From JABSSA01 sp039975755 (GTDB taxonomy: Bacteria > Pseudomonadota > Alphaproteobacteria > Rhodobacterales > Rhodobacteraceae), in the NCBI GenBank assembly GCA_039975755.1, contig JBDWGM010000024.1, positions 1 to 64,000 of the forward strand: 64,000 bases of DNA. Reading direction: 5' to 3'. The translations under genes were made by a program, and so were the position numbers. Of this stretch, positions 53,274-61,639 are shown in pieces; positions within the stretch are counted from its first letter, which is position 1; each line of letters opens with the position of its first letter. A model generated the notes under the pieces. That model searched no databases. It was not told the origin of the DNA and worked only from the letters and a program-made list of their open reading frames with translations.

Positions 53274-53834
53274 TCAATCACCACGGGGCAGGGCGGCGAC
53301 ACCCGTGCGTGCAATTTCGGTCAGGCCAAGTGGACGCATCAGTTCTGCAAACGCGTCAATCTTTTCCGGCGCGCCTGTCAATTCGAACGTAAAGCTTTCC
53401 AGCGTGGAATCGACCACATTGGCGCGGAAAATCTCCGCTGTACGCAGCGCTTCAACTCGCTTGTCGCCCGTGCCCAGGACTTTCAACATCGCCAGCTCTC
53501 GCTCGACACTTGGACCTTCCACGGTCAGGTCGTGAACTTCGCGGACGCTGACGATCCGTCCCAATTGCGCTGTGATCTGGTTGATCACCTGCGGTGTGCC
53601 GGTGGTGACGATGGTGATCCGCGACAAATTCCCGGTGTGATCAACCTCGGCAACGGTCAGGCTGTCGATATTATAACCGCGCCCCGCAAACAGTCCGATG
53701 ACACGGGCCAACACGCCGGGTTCGTTTTCAACAATCACCGCCAAAGTATGGCGTTCCTGTTCGTCGCTAAAGTTGGGGCGCAAGTTATAGGCGGAATGGC
53801 TTGTTGAGCCTTTTTCGATTTTTAGAGCGGACAT
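53274..53834 (-). CDS. ilvN: Acetolactate synthase small subunit
   Basis: Regulatory subunit of acetohydroxyacid synthase in valine, leucine and isoleucine synthesis. It has 186 residues with an ACT domain near 30-100 (LAVIVENEPGVLARVIGLFA, GRGYNIDSLTVAEVDHTG) and the C-terminal ALS_ss_C region (RTAEIFRANVVDST, FELTGAPEKIDAFAELM). The ATG at 53834 has AGGAAG before it. The large-subunit gene lies upstream but is separated from it by a DUF2513 gene. Confidence 0.96.
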   Translation of the reverse strand: MSALKIEKGSTSHSAYNLRPNFSDEQERHTLAVIVENEPGVLARVIGLFAGRGYNIDSLTVAEVDHTGNLSRITIVTTGTPQVINQITAQLGRIVSVREVHDLTVEGPSVERELAMLKVLGTGDKRVEALRTAEIFRANVVDSTLESFTFELTGAPEKIDAFAELMRPLGLTEIARTGVAALPRGD

Positions 53835-53880
53835 TATTCTTCCTAAACGATTGGTTGAACGGATCTCTTGATGCGATCTT

Positions 53881-54258
53881 TTACATGTCGATTTCCACAC
53901 CAGTGTGTTGGCGGATTTTCTCTTTGGTAAAACCTTTCGCGAGTGCTTTAAGTGTCGCTAAGCTAAAATTGCTAACTGCGTTTGCTCCAGCTTTAGTTCG
54001 TCGCCAAATTTCGACATCGCGAATATCTTCCAGATACTCATGGCCACGAATCGTCAGCCGAATAGGGATCATTGCAAACTGATTATCCAAGGATTTTACA
54101 TCCACGGCCACTATCAACCCCGCTTCATTTAGCAATGTTATATGGTAGTGAATCTCTGTCTCATCGGCATCGACCTGTGATAAATCGGGAGTTCGAGTTC
54201 CATCGTTGGCTTCCATAGCAATCAATATCGCGCGCTCTAAATCAGGGTTACGTTTCAT
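53881..54258 (-). CDS. DUF2513 protein inserted between ilvB and ilvN
   Basis: A 125-residue protein of the DUF2513 type: KRNPDLERAILIAMEANDGT at the N-terminus, YHITLLNEAGLIVAVDVKSL in a winged-helix-like region, and RLTIRGHEYLEDIRDVEIWR. Such proteins are frequent in phages, plasmids and genomic islands and have no known function. Here it sits in the same direction between the large and small acetolactate synthase genes, 40 bases after the first and 46 bases before the second, so it would be expressed under the ilv attenuator. I take it as a later insertion. Confidence 0.88.
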   Translation of the reverse strand: MKRNPDLERAILIAMEANDGTRTPDLSQVDADETEIHYHITLLNEAGLIVAVDVKSLDNQFAMIPIRLTIRGHEYLEDIRDVEIWRRTKAGANAVSNFSLATLKALAKGFTKEKIRQHTGVEIDM

Positions 54259-54298
54259 CGCGTGAGCACTTCAAAAGTTTCGATTTGCTTTCGCTTCG

Positions 54299-56050
54299 TC
54301 ACACCAAAACGCTCCCTTTCGCGTCGATCACACCTTGTGTATCGGCTTCGCCCAGCAGCATTTCGTTGTGCGCTTTGCCCGACGGGATCATCGGGAAGCA
54401 GTTTTCATGCTTTTCAACCAGACAATCAAAGATAACCGGCCCATCGTGATTGATCATCTCCATAATCGCATCGTCCAGATCGGCCGGATCGCTACAGATG
54501 ATACCTTTGGCCCCAAAGGCTTCGGCCAATTTCACGAAATCGGGCAGGGCTTCGGACCAGCTGTGGGAATAGCGTTCGCCATGCAGCAATTCCTGCCATT
54601 GGCGCACCATTCCCAGGCGTTCGTTGTTCAGGATGAACTGTTTCACAGGCAGGCGGAATTGGACTGCGGTGCACATTTCCTGCATGTTCATGAGCCATGA
54701 TGCTTCGCCGGCGACGTTGATGACCAAAGAATCCGGGTGCGCAACTTGCACACCAACGGAAGAGGGAACCCCATAACCCATCGTGCCCAATCCACCAGAT
54801 GTCATCCACCGGTTCGGGTCTTCAAAGCCTAGATATTGCGCGGCCCACATCTGATGCTGACCCACCTCTGTACAGATGTAGCGATCGTGCGACTTGGTCA
54901 ATTCTTGCAAGCGTTGAAGGGCGAATTGTGGTTTGATGGTTTTGTCTGAATGTTTGAACTTCAGACAGTCGACTTTACGCCATTCATTGATCGTTTCCCA
55001 CCATTTGGCAACGTTCGCGCGATCAGTTTGGCGCCCGCCTGCTTTCCAGACCTTCAAGACATCTTCCAAAACGTGGGCAATATCTCCGATGATCGGGATA
55101 TCCGCGCGGATCACCTTGTTGATGGATGACGGATCAATATCAATATGCGCTTTTTTGGAATTTGGGCTGAACGCGTCAATACGGCCAGTAATCCGGTCAT
55201 CAAACCGCGCGCCAACATTGATCATCAGATCGCAATCATGCATCGCCATATTGGCTTCGTACAGACCGTGCATCCCAAGCATTCCGACCCATTTATCACC
55301 AGACGCCGGGTAGGCGCCAAGGCCCATCAAGGTCGACGTGATCGGAAATCCAGTTCCCTCGACCAGTTCCCGCAACAACTGGCTGGCCGCTGGACCAGAA
55401 TTGATAACGCCACCGCCAGTGTAAAAGATCGGGCGTTTGGCTTTTTCAATTGCGGCCACAAGGTCTTTTATCTCGTCCATGTCGCCTTTGACTGGCGGCT
55501 GATAATGAGACGTGGATGGTTTCGGAGCAGAATACGACCCCGTTGCGAATTGAACATCCTTAGGTATGTCGATCAGAACAGGGCCGGGGCGACCAGACAC
55601 TGCAACGTGAAACGCCTCGTGGATCACACCGGACAGCTTGTCCGTTTCTCGCACCAACCAATTGTGTTTTGTGCAGGGACGCGTGATGCCAACAGTGTCG
55701 GCTTCTTGAAACGCGTCAGACCCGATCATGAATGTGGGAACCTGTCCTGTTAGAACAACCAACGGAATTGAATCCATCAATGCGTCTGTCAGGCCAGTCA
55801 CCGCGTTTGTGGCACCTGGGCCAGATGTCACCAGAACTACACCCGGTTTTCCAGTCGATCGCGCATACCCTTCGGCGGCATGAACCGCGCCTTGTTCGTG
55901 GCGCACCAGAATGTGTTTGATCGCGTTTTGCTGGAAAACTTCGTCATAGATCGGAAGGACGGCTCCGCCGGGGTATCCGAATACAGTGTCGACACCTTGA
56001 TCGATCAAGGATTGGACAACCATTTTAGCTCCGGTCATTTGGCGTGACAT
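54299..56050 (-). CDS. ilvB: Acetolactate synthase large subunit
   Basis: Thiamine-diphosphate enzyme, first common step of branched-chain amino acid synthesis. It has 583 residues. The thiamine-activating glutamate is in RHEQGAVHAAEGYARSTG, the central FAD-binding domain follows, and the metal/ThDP site is GLGTMGYGVPSSVGVQVAHP through NVAGEASWLMNMQEM to NNERLGMVRQWQ. The ATG at 56050 follows GGAGAAAACGAC. The gene could equally be named ilvI. It is preceded by the leader peptide and terminator described next. Confidence 0.97.
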   Translation of the reverse strand: MSRQMTGAKMVVQSLIDQGVDTVFGYPGGAVLPIYDEVFQQNAIKHILVRHEQGAVHAAEGYARSTGKPGVVLVTSGPGATNAVTGLTDALMDSIPLVVLTGQVPTFMIGSDAFQEADTVGITRPCTKHNWLVRETDKLSGVIHEAFHVAVSGRPGPVLIDIPKDVQFATGSYSAPKPSTSHYQPPVKGDMDEIKDLVAAIEKAKRPIFYTGGGVINSGPAASQLLRELVEGTGFPITSTLMGLGAYPASGDKWVGMLGMHGLYEANMAMHDCDLMINVGARFDDRITGRIDAFSPNSKKAHIDIDPSSINKVIRADIPIIGDIAHVLEDVLKVWKAGGRQTDRANVAKWWETINEWRKVDCLKFKHSDKTIKPQFALQRLQELTKSHDRYICTEVGQHQMWAAQYLGFEDPNRWMTSGGLGTMGYGVPSSVGVQVAHPDSLVINVAGEASWLMNMQEMCTAVQFRLPVKQFILNNERLGMVRQWQELLHGERYSHSWSEALPDFVKLAEAFGAKGIICSDPADLDDAIMEMINHDGPVIFDCLVEKHENCFPMIPSGKAHNEMLLGEADTQGVIDAKGSVLV

Positions 56051-56092
56051 GTCGTTTTCTCCGATTTCGACGTTCAGTTCATTCTTTGGCGC

Positions 56093-56162
56093 AAAAAAAA
56101 GCCCCCGGTTTTTTCGGGGGCGCATGGGTTGAATTATGGCTTTCCGTTACCGGCCCATGCGC
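56093..56162 (-). terminator. Attenuator of the ilv operon
   Basis: Terminator: GCCCCCG and CGGGGGC (56101-56121) pair around a loop of seven, followed on the minus strand by eight T residues (56093-56100). A competing segment, CCCATGCGC (56120-56128 in minus sense), overlaps the terminator base by two bases. It is exactly complementary to GCGCATGGG (56154-56162), which lies in the last codons of the leader peptide. If ribosomes stall on the earlier branched-chain codons, the two segments can pair and weaken the terminator. If they reach the leader stop, the first segment is covered and the terminator forms. This is the classic attenuation layout. Confidence 0.82.
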
Positions 56163-56194
56163 GTTCGCAATAAAATGACGACTAGTCCAGTCAT
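56147..56194 (-). CDS. ilv leader peptide
   Basis: A 15-residue open frame, MTGLVVILLRTRMGR, with six consecutive branched-chain residues (Leu-Val-Val-Ile-Leu-Leu). GAGGAG lies a normal distance before the ATG, which itself is about 20 bases after the predicted transcription start. The TAA stop falls just after the segment that can pair with the antiterminator region. This is the control peptide of ilvB attenuation, comparable in role to IvbL/IlvL of enteric bacteria. Confidence 0.88.
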   Translation of the reverse strand: MTGLVVILLRTRMGR

Positions 56195-56220
56195 TAGCTT
56201 TAGCTCCTCTTGCAAAAATG

Positions 56221-56249
56221 ACATTAGGAGCGGTCGCGCGGAGCGTCAA
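56221..56249 (-). promoter_or_regulatory. Promoter of the ilv operon
   Basis: On the minus strand, TTGACG (56244-56249) and TAATGT (56221-56226) are 17 bases apart. Transcription would start near 56214, about 20 bases before the leader ATG. Confidence 0.78.
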
Positions 56250-56336
56250 CAGCTTATCGTATGAAAAAGATGTCGCTGGAGCGATTAATTTCGAAATATA
56301 GTTGCTAATTTGGATGCGATTTGCGCATCTTTTCGT

Positions 56337-57131
56337 TTATGCGGCCGATTTTGGAGAACTGGGGTGAATTTCAGTTTTGTTCGTGCTTTCGTTTTTGGGT
56401 GTCATTTCCGCTATTTCTTCACGGGCTTCCATCGACAAGTTCTGAATCTTTTCGGCCAGTGTTTTAAATTCTGTGGCAATGACACCCAATCCCCGTGCCA
56501 CATCTCCCACGCGCGCAGCTTCAACGGACGCGTTCAAAGAAACCAGCCGTACATGCTTACCGATCTTTTCAAGTTGAGTCAGGGTACGCAAAATCGCTTC
56601 TGTGCTTTCCTGAGCGCGGGCCAAATCGTTTTGACGGGCGGAGTCAATCTCGTTCCATAATCCATCGCAAAAATCGGTGACCATTGCGAAAAAGCGATCC
56701 CGGTTAAACGCATGCAGCTTTTCCAAAAGTCGTTCTTGATCTCTTGACTCAGCTTGGGCCGCATCGTGGATCGAACGGACCAGCTCGCGAAATTTTTTGA
56801 AGTCTGCCTTGTCGTCGACGCGATCAGCAGCATACGCAGAGACCCACACGCAAATATCAATAGGCAATTGTTCGAGAGGATCGTGCCCATCAATAAGAGA
56901 ACATACACGATCAAACGCTTTAACCGAACCGGCCAAATCGTTCAAATAGCCCTGACGGGTTATTTCATCTTCCGGATTCTTTGGGGTTGGTCGTGCAAGA
57001 AGTGTGCCAAAATAGGCAACACGCATCGCAATCGCACGCGTTCTCGCGATATGATCGATAAGGCTGCGACGCTCCACCAAAGGATCGCTTGCCTTCGCGC
57101 TAGGCGGAGATTTTTGTGATTTTTGACTCAT
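56337..57131 (-). CDS. Short chemoreceptor-like (MCP signalling domain) protein
   Basis: A 264-residue soluble protein. The C-terminal part contains a compact methyl-accepting signalling segment (GKHVRLVSLNASVEAARVGD, VARGLGVIATEFKTLAEKIQ), with the conserved E-A-A-R-xG-E/D tip reduced. No membrane helices or HAMP domain are present. The N-terminal 130 residues are helical (SVKAFDRVCSLIDGHDPLEQ) and unassigned. It may be a cytosolic receptor or a signalling scaffold. No che genes are adjacent. Confidence 0.8.
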   Translation of the reverse strand: MSQKSQKSPPSAKASDPLVERRSLIDHIARTRAIAMRVAYFGTLLARPTPKNPEDEITRQGYLNDLAGSVKAFDRVCSLIDGHDPLEQLPIDICVWVSAYAADRVDDKADFKKFRELVRSIHDAAQAESRDQERLLEKLHAFNRDRFFAMVTDFCDGLWNEIDSARQNDLARAQESTEAILRTLTQLEKIGKHVRLVSLNASVEAARVGDVARGLGVIATEFKTLAEKIQNLSMEAREEIAEMTPKNESTNKTEIHPSSPKSAA

Positions 57132-57181
57132 GACTTCGGCACGCTACACCAAAATTCCATAACCAAAGATTACTAGACGCG

Positions 57182-57832
57182 TTAAAAAGCGTGCCCTGTT
57201 CCCTGCAACACGCCATGCTCCATTGCATATCGGGTTAATCCCGCGGTGGATGAAATTCCCAGCTTTCGCTTGATGTTTTTACGATGTGTCTCAACCGTGC
57301 GCACCGAAATATCCAGTGCAATTGCGACCTCCTTGTTGGACAAGCCTTGCGCCAATTCAAGCAAAATTGTCTGCTCGCGTTCTGTCAGTGATTCCCGACT
57401 GTCCGTTTTTGCCGGCTTAGGCTGAATTGCAACTTCGGCACCGGTGCATAAGTATTGTTCGCCACGCATCACGGCATCGATGGCGTGTTTGATCTCTTCG
57501 GTTGGTACATCCTTCAAAATATATCCTTTAGCGCCGTGACTGAGCGCGCTTGAGATATATTCGGGATTGTCATGCATCGTAAGGACCAAAACCCGGGTTT
57601 CGGGGCGTTGTTCCAACACCATTTCTGTGGCGGATAGACCGTTTACATCGGGCATGTTCAAATCCATCAAAATCACGTCCGGCTGCAATGTGTGCAACTG
57701 GTCAATGACAGAGCGCCCATTCTGTACAACGCCAACGACTTCCAGCTCTTCATGTTCTTCTAGAACGGACTGAATGCCTTGGGCGACCATGGGATGATCG
57801 TCTGCAATCATAACGCGGATCTGAGTGTTCAT
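57182..57832 (-). CDS. LuxR/NarL-family response regulator
   Basis: A 216-residue DNA-binding response regulator. The receiver domain has acidic pair DD near residues 11-12 (MIADDHPMVAQGIQ), phospho-aspartate in VILMDLNMPDVNG, and KDVPTEE with the conserved lysine. The C-terminal LuxR HTH is LTEREQTILLELAQGLSNKE through DISVRTVETHRKNIKRKLGI. Its start overlaps the stop of the sensor kinase (four bases, ATGA), so they are a cognate pair. The likely target is the divergent TRAP transporter. Confidence 0.94.
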   Translation of the reverse strand: MNTQIRVMIADDHPMVAQGIQSVLEEHEELEVVGVVQNGRSVIDQLHTLQPDVILMDLNMPDVNGLSATEMVLEQRPETRVLVLTMHDNPEYISSALSHGAKGYILKDVPTEEIKHAIDAVMRGEQYLCTGAEVAIQPKPAKTDSRESLTEREQTILLELAQGLSNKEVAIALDISVRTVETHRKNIKRKLGISSTAGLTRYAMEHGVLQGTGHAF

Positions 57833-59307
57833 TCTGCCGCCCTTTCTTTCTCAGACACGTTTCGCGTGACTGGAGAAAGAAGATGCGACAGCGGAACAGT
57901 GGCTTCTATAACCGTGCCGACATGCCCTTTTCCCGTTGAGACTATGCGCAAGCTACCATCCAATTGATCGAGCCGTTCTTGCATGTTCCGCAAACCTATT
58001 CCCATTCCAGCTTTGCCTCGTTCCTGACTAAAACCAACGCCATTGTCTGCGATGCGTAATGTAGCCCCCAATCTGTGCCCGCGCAGATCGATTGTGACAC
58101 GATCCGCTGCCGAATGGCGTTCAACATTGGTAAGAGCTTCTTGAGCGATCCGATAAAGAGCGATCTTGGCGTCATGGTCTAGTCTGTTGCGAAAGACAAC
58201 CGTCGTACATTCAGTATCAATACCTGTGCGTGTCTCAAATTCGTCCGTAAGTGTTTTTAGGGCAGGGCCCAATCCAAGGTCATCCAATACACCGGGCCGC
58301 AAATCTCGGCTTATTCGGCGCACTTCACTGATGGCCGTTCCAAGGTTTTGGATCCCGTCTTCCAAAGCGATGCTGGCATTTGGATCGTCTCTTTTGAACC
58401 GACGTCGGGCGGTGTCCAAAGCGTACCTAACACCAACAAGGATCTGGCTGATGCCATCGTGCAATTCACGCGCAACGCGTCCACGTTCTTCTTCTTGGGC
58501 AAAGAAAACACGTTCGGTGAGCTGTTTTAATTTCGCGTCGGCAAGGCGACGTTCGCGTATGTTCAAAACCAATCCTGCACCAAAAACCGAAATGAGAGCG
58601 ATCAGTGTAATTCCGAGTATATATAGGAATGTGCGTTGGACGCGCGCTTCAACTTCGGCGCGGGCTGTTGCGACCCGTGCCAAAACATCGTCGATAAAGA
58701 CGCCTGTTCCAACGGCCCAACGCCAATCCTGAAACCCAAGCACAAACGTGATCATACGCGCTTCTTCTCCGGTAGAAGGCTTTGGCCATAAATGGGTGTG
58801 ATACCCGGACCCTTCGCGCGCTAGTTTGATGAATTCGCCAACGATAGGTGTCCCTTGGCTGTCCTTAAGGTCGGCCCAATTCAAACCAATTCTATCTGTC
58901 TGGCGGGGCGACACGAGGTTCGTTCCTTCGTAGTCATAAACAAAGAAGAATCCTTCTTCGCCGTAAATCATCGCCGCAAGGATTTGCGCAACTTGCAATT
59001 TCGCGGCTTCATCGTCGGGGGCGGCGTTACCATAAATAAAATAGAATCCATTGCGCGCTTGGGTCACATAATTGCGCAATTCTGCTTTTTTGGCTTCGAC
59101 CAATTGGGTTTCTAGAACTTGAATTTCACGCTCAGCTGTGGCGCGTGATTGCAATACGACCAAAACCGCAATCGCCGCCGCCGCCAGAACGAGCGGAATC
59201 GCTGCAACCAACGTCAGTTTTTGGCCGTAACTCAGCCTAGGTAAAGCAAGCCCCTTAAACATGTGCGAATCGATACGATGGATTCGGCCCATTTCAAAGG
59301 GTGTCAT
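57829..59307 (-). CDS. Cache-domain sensor histidine kinase (NarX/DegS-like core)
   Basis: A 492-residue inner-membrane kinase. A helix (LTLVAAIPLVLAAAAIAVLV) precedes a periplasmic single-Cache region (FYFIYGNAAPDDEAAK, EGFFFVYDYEGTNLVSPRQT, SGYHTHLWPKPSTGEEARMI). A second helix lies near 235-255. The kinase core is HisKA_3 with phosphoacceptor histidine in VARELHDGISQILVGVRYAL, and the HATPase motif is VTIDLRGHRLGATLRIADNG through GMGIGLRNMQERLDQL. The Cache type binds small organic acids, which fits control of the adjacent TRAP transporter. Upstream start choices are close together; 59307 is retained. Confidence 0.92.
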   Translation of the reverse strand: MTPFEMGRIHRIDSHMFKGLALPRLSYGQKLTLVAAIPLVLAAAAIAVLVVLQSRATAEREIQVLETQLVEAKKAELRNYVTQARNGFYFIYGNAAPDDEAAKLQVAQILAAMIYGEEGFFFVYDYEGTNLVSPRQTDRIGLNWADLKDSQGTPIVGEFIKLAREGSGYHTHLWPKPSTGEEARMITFVLGFQDWRWAVGTGVFIDDVLARVATARAEVEARVQRTFLYILGITLIALISVFGAGLVLNIRERRLADAKLKQLTERVFFAQEEERGRVARELHDGISQILVGVRYALDTARRRFKRDDPNASIALEDGIQNLGTAISEVRRISRDLRPGVLDDLGLGPALKTLTDEFETRTGIDTECTTVVFRNRLDHDAKIALYRIAQEALTNVERHSAADRVTIDLRGHRLGATLRIADNGVGFSQERGKAGMGIGLRNMQERLDQLDGSLRIVSTGKGHVGTVIEATVPLSHLLSPVTRNVSEKERAAE

Positions 59308-59515
59308 GCGAAAAGAGGGTTTCTAAATGCCCGTATGGGTCGAGTTCGCGATAACTATCCAGTGAAAAGGGGGAAAAGAAATTAAGATGACGCATATCCC
59401 TACGCAGTCGTGGGTATGTTTATTTCTGGGGAAATCCGTACTGTAGCGCGTGTTGGAAACGATCTGTGCGCCCACGGGGTGGGATGACACAATAAAATAT
59501 GGGAGGAATATCTAA

Positions 59516-60598
59516 ATGGATCGTCGTTCATTCCTTAAAAATTCCGCATTGGGCGGTGCTGCTGCAGCAAGCGCGACTCTTGCCGCGCCAGCTTATGCAC
59601 AAGGCAACCGTACTCTAACGATGGTAACATCGTGGGGCCGTGGTCTTGCTGGTGTTTTTGATGCGGCTCAGCAGTTTGCTGACAACGTCAACGAAATGTC
59701 TGGGGGAACACTGACAATTGACGTGAAAGCGGCTGGCGAACTTGTTGGCGCATTCGAAGTATTTGACGCGGTGACCGCTGGTCAGGCCGACATTTACCAC
59801 GCTGCGGACTACTACTTTATCAACCAGCACCCAGCACTTGCGTTCTTTACAGGCGTGCCTTTCGGCATGACTGCGACAGAGCTGAACAACTGGTACTACC
59901 ATGGTAACGGTCTCAAATTGCACCACGAAGTTGGTGAGATCTTTGGCCTGAAATCCTTCCTTGCCGGTAACACCGGTACACAGGCAGGTGGTTGGTTCCG
60001 CAAGGAAATCAATGGTCCAGAAGACTTCAATGGCCTGAAATTCCGTATGCCTGGTCTTGGCGGACGTGTTTTGGGTGAAATGGGTGCTTCAATTCAGAAC
60101 CTTCCAGGTGCTGAAGTGTATCAAGCGCTTGCTTCCGGTGCGATTGATGGAACTGAGTGGATCGGACCTTGGGCAGATGAAAAAGCTGGTTTCCAAGAGA
60201 TCACAAAGTTCTACTACACTGCGGGTATGCACGAGCCAGCAGCGGGTCTGTCCGCGGCTTGTAACCTTGATGTGTTCAATGAGCTCTCACCAGAGCATCA
60301 AAAGATGATCGAAGTGTCTGCAGGCCACGCGAACATCTGGAACCTGTCGCAGTATCTGAACAACAACGGCGCAGCGCTTCAGCGTTTGCAAGCTGGTGGT
60401 GTTAAGGTTCTGGAATTCCCGGACAGCGTTTGGGATGCAATGCATGAAGCTTCTAAAGCTGTGTATGCTGAATTCCTCGGCGACGAGTTGTTCAAGAAAG
60501 TCAACGACGACTATTTTGCTTCAATGGCAGAAAGCTCGGACTGGCTGACAAAGTCGATCGGTGCATACCGTGCACAACGCGACCGCGTACGTACATAA
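59516..60598 (+). CDS. TRAP transporter substrate-binding protein, TakP-like
   Basis: Periplasmic DctP-family receptor, 360 residues. A Tat-type signal (RRSFLKNSALGGAAAASATL) ends near residue 29. Ligand residues expected for 2-oxo-acid binding are present: Q156 (GTQAGGWF), R177 (KFRMPGLGG), and E214-W215 (DGTEWIGPWAD), which match those of the Rhodobacter sphaeroides TakP receptor (sodium and pyruvate site). The match is from memory of that structure. GGGAGGAA precedes the ATG. Membrane subunits follow. Divergent from the sensor kinase, which probably regulates it. Confidence 0.93.
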   Translation: MDRRSFLKNSALGGAAAASATLAAPAYAQGNRTLTMVTSWGRGLAGVFDAAQQFADNVNEMSGGTLTIDVKAAGELVGAFEVFDAVTAGQADIYHAADYYFINQHPALAFFTGVPFGMTATELNNWYYHGNGLKLHHEVGEIFGLKSFLAGNTGTQAGGWFRKEINGPEDFNGLKFRMPGLGGRVLGEMGASIQNLPGAEVYQALASGAIDGTEWIGPWADEKAGFQEITKFYYTAGMHEPAAGLSAACNLDVFNELSPEHQKMIEVSAGHANIWNLSQYLNNNGAALQRLQAGGVKVLEFPDSVWDAMHEASKAVYAEFLGDELFKKVNDDYFASMAESSDWLTKSIGAYRAQRDRVRT

Positions 60599-60606
60599 AC
60601 TATAAG

Positions 60607-60660
60607 CACCCATTTGGGTGTGGTTTAACTTTCGTCCGGGCGATGGAAAAGCGCCCGGAC
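60607..60660 (+). other. Paired hairpins between the TRAP receptor and membrane genes
   Basis: Two inverted repeats follow the receptor stop: CACCCATTTGGGTG (60607-60620) and GTCCGGGCG / CGCCCGGAC (60634-60642 and 60652-60660, a perfect 9-bp stem with a 9-base loop). Neither is followed by a T-run. They may lower read-through into dctQ or protect the receptor mRNA, giving more receptor than membrane subunits. Confidence 0.7.
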
Positions 60661-60712
60661 ATCACGCACAAAGGCCGTTTGCCTTTGAATGCTGAAGGGA
60701 TCAGGGGGGCAT

Positions 60713-61624
60713 ATGCTGGACGGAATAGTCTGGTTCTTCACCAATTTGGTGTTGGCGTTTTATAACCTTGCATACGCAATTACACATCCGATGCTTTGGT
60801 TGGATTGGCTTTCATGGGGCAATACAACGGAAGACAAAGAGGCTGTGCAGCGCTTTGTTTATTATGGTGGCTCCGAAGAGTTCTTCTTTGTGGCCTTTGC
60901 GGCGTTCTTGGTCGCAACCATTGCAGGGTTCATTTGGCGGGATTTCCTATGGAAAGCGACCGTCGCTCTGGAAGCTGTGGCAAATACTGTTGGACGTTTG
61001 TTCGTTTGGGCGGGCCTCCTTATGGTTCTGCAGCAGATTGTCATCGTTTTCATGCAGCGGATCTTTACCGCCTCGGAAATTTCCTTTGGTTTCGGGCGCG
61101 CCTTCACTTTCGATGTGAGCTGGTGGGCCGAAGAGCTAAAGCTGTATAACGCGATGGTCGTGTGCATGTGTGCCACGTACACTTTTGTGCAGGGCGGACA
61201 TGTTCGTGTTGACCTTGTGTATTCGTCCGTCAAGTTCCGCACGAAACGCGCCATCGACATGTTCGGTTCGTTGTTCTTCATGATGCCTATGGCTGTGTTG
61301 ATCTGGATGTATGGCTGGTACTTCATGTGGCGCCACCTGGTTGTTCCCAAACCGTCCGCTTCGGATACGCTGGATCGATTGCTGACCAAAAGCCGCGCAT
61401 TGCGTTGGAATGTCGAAACAATCGGGTTCAGCCCAAACGGCTTTAACGCCTATTTCCTCTTCAAGATTCTGCTGCTGTGTTTTGCCGGGCTCGTGTTCCT
61501 GCATTCCGTCGCCTTCTTCTGGCGCAGCTACCTGGAATGGAAAGAGGGCGAAGAAAGCGAACAGAAATTCCTTGACCGCGATACGCTCGGTGAAGGCGAA
61601 GAAGCTTACGAAGGCACCCACTAA
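60713..61624 (+). CDS. TRAP transporter small permease (DctQ)
   Basis: A 303-residue inner-membrane subunit with four main helices of the DctQ core (AFAAFLVATIAGFIW, LFVWAGLLMVLQQIVIVFM, MVVCMCATYTFVQGGHVRVD, LFFMMPMAVLIWMYGWYFMW) plus extra N- and C-terminal segments that make it longer than the usual 160-200 residues. The ATG at 60713 follows AGGGGGG; an ATG eight codons earlier has no site. It stabilises the large permease DctM. dctM begins 15 bases later. Confidence 0.9.
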   Translation: MLDGIVWFFTNLVLAFYNLAYAITHPMLWLDWLSWGNTTEDKEAVQRFVYYGGSEEFFFVAFAAFLVATIAGFIWRDFLWKATVALEAVANTVGRLFVWAGLLMVLQQIVIVFMQRIFTASEISFGFGRAFTFDVSWWAEELKLYNAMVVCMCATYTFVQGGHVRVDLVYSSVKFRTKRAIDMFGSLFFMMPMAVLIWMYGWYFMWRHLVVPKPSASDTLDRLLTKSRALRWNVETIGFSPNGFNAYFLFKILLLCFAGLVFLHSVAFFWRSYLEWKEGEESEQKFLDRDTLGEGEEAYEGTH

Positions 61625-61639
61625 GGGTAGGGGAAACTT

